Shown here: piece after piece, positions 31,085 to 34,712 of the stretch
How positions within the stretch are numbered: position 1 is the stretch's first letter
Layout of the letters: each line of letters begins with the position of its first letter
Assembly (NCBI RefSeq): GCF_000344685.1
Contig: NW_006920421.1
Span: 734,613 to 769,324 of the forward strand
DNA: 34,712 nt
DNA from: Gloeophyllum trabeum ATCC 11539
Taxonomy: Eukaryota > Basidiomycota > Agaricomycetes > Gloeophyllales > Gloeophyllaceae
Direction of reading: 5' to 3'
The notes under the pieces: generated by a model
The model's database searches: none
Seen by the model: only the letters and a program-made list of their open reading frames with translations
Told to the model about the DNA's origin: nothing
Made by a program: the position numbers and the translations under genes

Positions 31085-31962
31085 TCATCGCCTGTCCATC
31101 GGCGCTCCCGGGCTTGACACCCAACGCTCCTCCGTCCGTGTCCGGAAGGCGCTGCTCCGGATCGGGTCGCTGGCGTGTCCTCCGTGTCCTCGAGAGTCGA
31201 TCCCGCTGTCTCCACCAATCAGGGTCGTCGCTCTCCGCCCTGCGCATACCGTAACGCGGTTGGAGTCGCCCACCTGCCCTGGGGCCTCGCTGGTGTACTC
31301 GTCATACTCGCTTCCCCTACTCCAACTTCCAGTCAACCGCTCGCGTCCAATCCCAGTCGAGCGATGCCCGCGCTATGGCAACCAGCGCTGCTCGGGAGAA
31401 GAGCAGGCACTCCATATTCAGGCACACGCCTGCCGCGTTGGCTAACCGGGAACAGAGCGCCTTGACAGGTGAGTTCATTATGGGTGGCGCGAGGCTCCAG
31501 GTCGTCGCTTGCCGAGGGTATACCCGAGAGAGGGAGCGCGAGCACTGGCCTCGGTATCGAGCGTACTTGCAGTGCTCGCGTCGGTGGCTGTCGAGGGCGG
31601 AGACGTACCCATCCTTTCGTTCCGGCGATTGCTCACGACAGCATCTGCATCCCGCCAGAAGACCCGTCTTGCGTACTCCATCCAACCCAGGGAATCGCAA
31701 ACCACCATCGAAGCCCGCGTCATCCGCATCCATAGCCAGACTTCCCATAGAATTTCCGCCTTCCGTCGTGTTTCATCCCGGCCAGGGTCGTCCTGACATG
31801 ATCACCACCAGCAGAAGAAGATCAGAAAGACCAAGTCGGGGTGGAGCTGCTCGCCGCTGGCTAAACACGCACTGGCAGGTGGTGGTGGGGGGAGCAGGGA
31901 TGTCATGCGTTCCCACGATACTCGTGGCGTTCATAGCCAATCAGAGGATGGGGGCGCTTTGA
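31085..31962. other. Ambiguous region, overlapping open frames on both strands
   Basis: On the minus strand, 31729-31478 (Ser/Thr-rich: SPPSTATDASTASTLDTEAS) and the frame after an acceptor at 31372, ending at 31085 (GSEYDEYTSEAPGQVGDSN), both look like exons of one low-complexity protein. I could not join them with a short intron. On the plus strand an ATG ORF runs 31375-31962 (195 codons) without recognisable motif. At most one strand is real. The minus strand reads more like protein. Confidence 0.2.
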
Positions 31963-32487
31963 TAGGCTCGCGCGCACTCGACGATCGCACGAGGGTTTGG
32001 CTCCTATGGATTCGTCTTTCTCTCAAGTCAACAGCGAGCACTGGAGCGACGATGACCACGATGGCTCTAATCAAGATGTCAAATAATAATTGCATACAGC
32101 GATCCCAATCAATGTACAGCGTCTCCTATCGACGGCACCGGGTGCGACCCCGGTGGACAACCTTCGACCCCAGTTCGCACAGCTGTCTAGCACAAAGCGA
32201 CGTTATCCACCTTGCCACACGGGCACGTGGAACAACTGCAGCATCTGGAATTAGCCATGCCGCAAGCACCACAACTCGCAAGTGTACTCGTTGTGTGCTG
32301 AATGTAGAAGAAGGCCTCGCGGCTTCCTACATAGTGGGCCGGATATGTATAATATCACGAGTTAGCGGAGTGTCGCTCACGTCGCGATATTGCTTCGTGC
32401 TCAGCACCGCAGTGCCCTTGGAACAGCGAGCGTCACTGGCGTTGCCAGAGACAATTCACTCCCGTGCAGACGCCGCGCGGGAGCGTC
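31963..32487. other. Intergenic, nothing seen
   Basis: About 525 bp. Part of a 219-codon plus-strand open frame with no motif crosses it. I see no supported gene. The 3' end of the helical-bundle gene may extend into its right edge. Confidence 0.3.
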
Positions 32488-33536
32488 CTATCCCTGCCGC
32501 TCATGACAAAAAAATGCAGACAACGCCGATGTGTGCGTCGATCTTGACCCGGGGCCAGCCTTGAGTTGCAGGCGCGTAGATCTCCGCTGCGAACCAGGAG
32601 CTACACATTGCAGGCCATGTTCAGCGCGGCTGAGGACAAACGAGAGTAAATACTCACTTTCGGCCGTCCCCCTGTAGAATCTGTATCCGCATCGTTCAGC
32701 GGCTAGTGAGCCGGGCACCATCCGGAATCGTGCTTACCGTAGGCTTCTGCACCGCGGACTCTCCAGCCTTCTCTTGCTCTTCACCATTCTGTTCATACAG
32801 ACGCGGATCTGTAAACCCTGTGTCGACTCCGGCGTGTCGAACAGGGTTCACATCTCCGCTCTGCCTCCCAGTATGTTGTACTATCTGCGCATAAACCTGA
32901 CAAGTATCTGAGAACAGGATGACAAGCGGGATGCGGGAGTGACATACCAGAAACTTCATCTGGGCTTGGCTCAGCTTCTCTCGACATTCCCCTATCCTCG
33001 CGCGGTCGGACTCGAGCTTGATCATACCCTTGAACAGACTGCGCGATCCGATCTCCACCATGCATCTGCGGATCTCTTCCATCTCACTAGCAAGCACTCT
33101 CTATCAGACTGTCTCTACGATGACAACGGCATGGCTCACTCGCTCAGTCGCTCAACGCCTATCTTGAACCTGTGGCTCACGCTGTCCTCGGAACATCCAG
33201 ACGTAGCGGACAACAGCACCTCTATGACTTGACGAGTACCTTGCGCTAGCATCTGACACTCTTCTTTGTTCGTTCGGGCATTCTGTGGGCAACCCGCAGG
33301 TACGGGGGTGTCTCGAACTTCAGCAGCCCCAAGGATAACATCCACGGCGAACGAACCTGGGCTAGGCTGATGATCTGATTCGCGATGCCACAGACGGCCT
33401 TCAACCCAGGCACGCTCAAGGCGTCGTCAGCCAAGATCGCAAGAGTAGTGGTGGCGAGCTGGGCGTGCTCCAGTGTGGCTGTCGACCTGCCCATGAAGGG
33501 CTTGCGCTTCTTTTTTCGTGCTGGAGGCTGAAACAT
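32488..33536 (-). CDS. Stand-alone four-helix-bundle protein, MLKL/HeLo N-terminal type
   Basis: Small helical protein resembling the N-terminal bundle of MLKL and the fungal proteins that share it (4HB/HeLo/RPW8-like), domains that act at membranes in cell death. Minus-strand exons are 33536-33357, 33282-33140, 33086-32948, 32896-32738 and 32702-32658, plus a last exon that is uncertain. The stop is at 32488 or slightly beyond, depending on the acceptor. Core motifs are LAILADDALSVPGLKAVCGI, NARTNKEECQMLA (the conserved NKxEC helix), EMEEIRRCMVEIGSRSLFKG and IGECREKLSQAQMKFL. No kinase, NB-ARC or repeat domain follows, so it is about 230-250 residues. A Lys-rich stretch (PPARKKKRKP) follows the preferred start. 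A longer start at 33575 is possible. Family assignment is from the pattern of helices, by eye. Confidence 0.65.
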
Positions 33537-34185
33537 GGCAGCTCTGGGAAACCTGTCAGCAGCCTCCGTGAGCATAAGACCGCTGTAGGGCTCTGTATAT
33601 GTATTCCACCAGGACTACACGTGTTGTAGCTTCTCGGGCGCTTGACAAAGTTGACATAGCCTGCATGACGGAACCGTTCACAGCACGAGATTCCGTGAGG
33701 AACAGAGTGACCTGTACTGCCCCGAAACCGCCTGGGCAATCGTTTGTATAGCATCACAGTCATGCACAGTCTTCCGTCAACTGATGGGACGCAGCACACA
33801 GGAACAGAATCAAAAACACATCTGGACATTTAGACCTTCAGACCTTCCCCTTTTTCCTGATGCACACCCAGTGCATACGAGTATGCAACTCAACTTGGAC
33901 AGATGGTGTGCCTTCCTTCACATAGGGCTAATATCATCATTGCCGTGTAATTGCGCCCTCGCGGCAACATGCGCAAGGCTGTTCACGGTGAGCGATCCCA
34001 GTTGATGCTGTGTGTTGGTATTTGACGGTGCCCAGGTGACCGCTGAGCCTCGCACGAGATCAAGCGATGCGTCTCTCATCCGGCCATGTCAATGCCCGAC
34101 AAGTGCTCTACCGTAGGGAAAAGGTCATTCTGCTGACGGCCAACGACAAAATGATAGACTCCCCGGATTTTTTCACGATGGAGTC
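33537..34185. other. Intergenic, nothing seen
   Basis: About 650 bp upstream of the helical-bundle gene. Short ORFs on both strands have no motif. Probably promoter sequence and retroelement flank. Confidence 0.35.
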
Positions 34186-34633
34186 TGTTATGATTTTCCC
34201 ATGCTTATCTCATTCCATTTCCATTCCGAGCATTGCTATTGGACAGTACCTTTCTCCGAGTAGACCTTCCCATGGACGCTATCTTCTTCTCACACGTTAT
34301 CTTCCTTGACTCACCTTCTACCAATGGGCGCCCTTGTATTTCTCATTTCTCTGAGTTACGTTCTCACAGGATGGCTTACGCGTCCTTTCTTATTGTTCTC
34401 TTCTTTGGGTATTAACCCCTATACCAGTTACTATATATACTGTAGGAAAACCCATGTATTCCTTAGTTCAACCTCCTGTTGAATACAGCGATTACCTGGA
34501 CTCTTGACTTGACCGTTGGCATTGGCCCGGCCAGACCTACCTTTCAGTACGCTTACTGAGGTAGTGACGACATAACTGTTGGCACGTGGCCCAGTTATCT
34601 CAAGACGACTAGTTAGGATATCGCTTCCTAACA
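34186..34633. mobile_element. Candidate LTR (5' LTR of a retrotransposon)
   Basis: The segment starts TGTTATG and ends CTAACA, giving TGTTA..TAACA inverted ends with the standard TG..CA borders, over 448 bp. It contains CTATATATACTG near 34432, a promoter-like TATA. It is C/T-rich as many fungal LTRs are and has no ORF with a motif. The next bases (TTAGGTTGAACTC) could be a primer-binding region, but I could not match a tRNA end. The window stops at 34712, so the second LTR and coding region cannot be seen. Confidence 0.3.
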
Positions 34634-34712
34634 TTAGGTTGAACTCTTCTACGACACTTGCCGACTTCTTCAAGCCTAGGCAACCCCTCCTCTACTCCTG
34701 ATCATCCTCGTT

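Noticed and set aside
30301..31254. Plus-strand ORFs of 108-241 codons opposite the zinc-finger gene
   Set aside because: Low-complexity frames created by GC-rich coding sequence on the other strand. No motifs.

Overview
The window looks like nuclear DNA from a basidiomycete fungus, probably an intron-dense agaricomycete of the wood-decay type. Nearly every recognisable gene is broken by many 45-60 bp introns with GT..AG borders and CTAAT/CTAAC-like branch sites. The gene set fits this reading: a laccase with 18 recognisable exons, a basidiomycete F-box protein, a phytase-like acid phosphatase, and fungal helical-bundle and ADP-ribosyltransferase proteins. Exon borders were worked out by eye from splice signals, reading phase and family conservation.

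Layout. 1-2884 (-): laccase, intact through copper motifs L1-L3, but the last exon carrying L4 is missing. 3765-4208: a small non-autonomous element with 97-bp terminal inverted repeats and a TA duplication. 4472-6271 (+): an unrecognised 200-residue ORF and the last exons of an unrecognised gene. 7540-9479 (+): trehalose-6-phosphate synthase, 6 exons. 10300-11884 (-): F-box protein with a one-base frameshift. 12245-13874 (+): clamp-loader subunit Rfc5 (human RFC3 type), 11 exons. 13959-14855 (-): HD-domain hydrolase. 15026-17064 (+): LIV-1/KE4-type ZIP zinc transporter, 14 exons including a 5-nt microexon. 17893-18536 (+): Nudix hydrolase of the diphosphoinositol-polyphosphate type. 19383-21083 (+): secreted histidine acid phosphatase (phytase-like), 8 exons. 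21724-26378 (-): a multidomain protein (helical N-terminus, receiver-like domain, R-S-E type ADP-ribosyltransferase) interrupted by a 254-N assembly gap. The gap is flanked by two copies of the same 958 bp, which looks like unmerged contig ends. 28117-29392 (+): bHLH transcription factor. 29765-30885 (-): SFP1-like zinc-finger factor. About 32488-33536 (-): stand-alone four-helix-bundle protein of the MLKL/HeLo N-terminal type. 34186-34633: possible LTR of a retrotransposon entering from the right.

How the parts relate. Housekeeping genes fill the middle (trehalose synthesis, replication clamp loading, zinc, phosphate and inositol-phosphate metabolism). Three intergenic regions around the F-box, RFC and HD/ZIP genes carry clustered ACGCGT (MluI cell-cycle box) motifs, two of them fused to a TGACGTCA core in a long palindrome. 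This is expected for a replication gene and suggests shared regulation. The right third is accessory in character: an ADP-ribosyltransferase fused to a receiver-like domain, a putative cell-death bundle protein, two regulators and mobile-element traces. The receiver-ART protein is the best candidate for a little-described system, probably in fungal self/non-self or stress-triggered death signalling. That role is inference.
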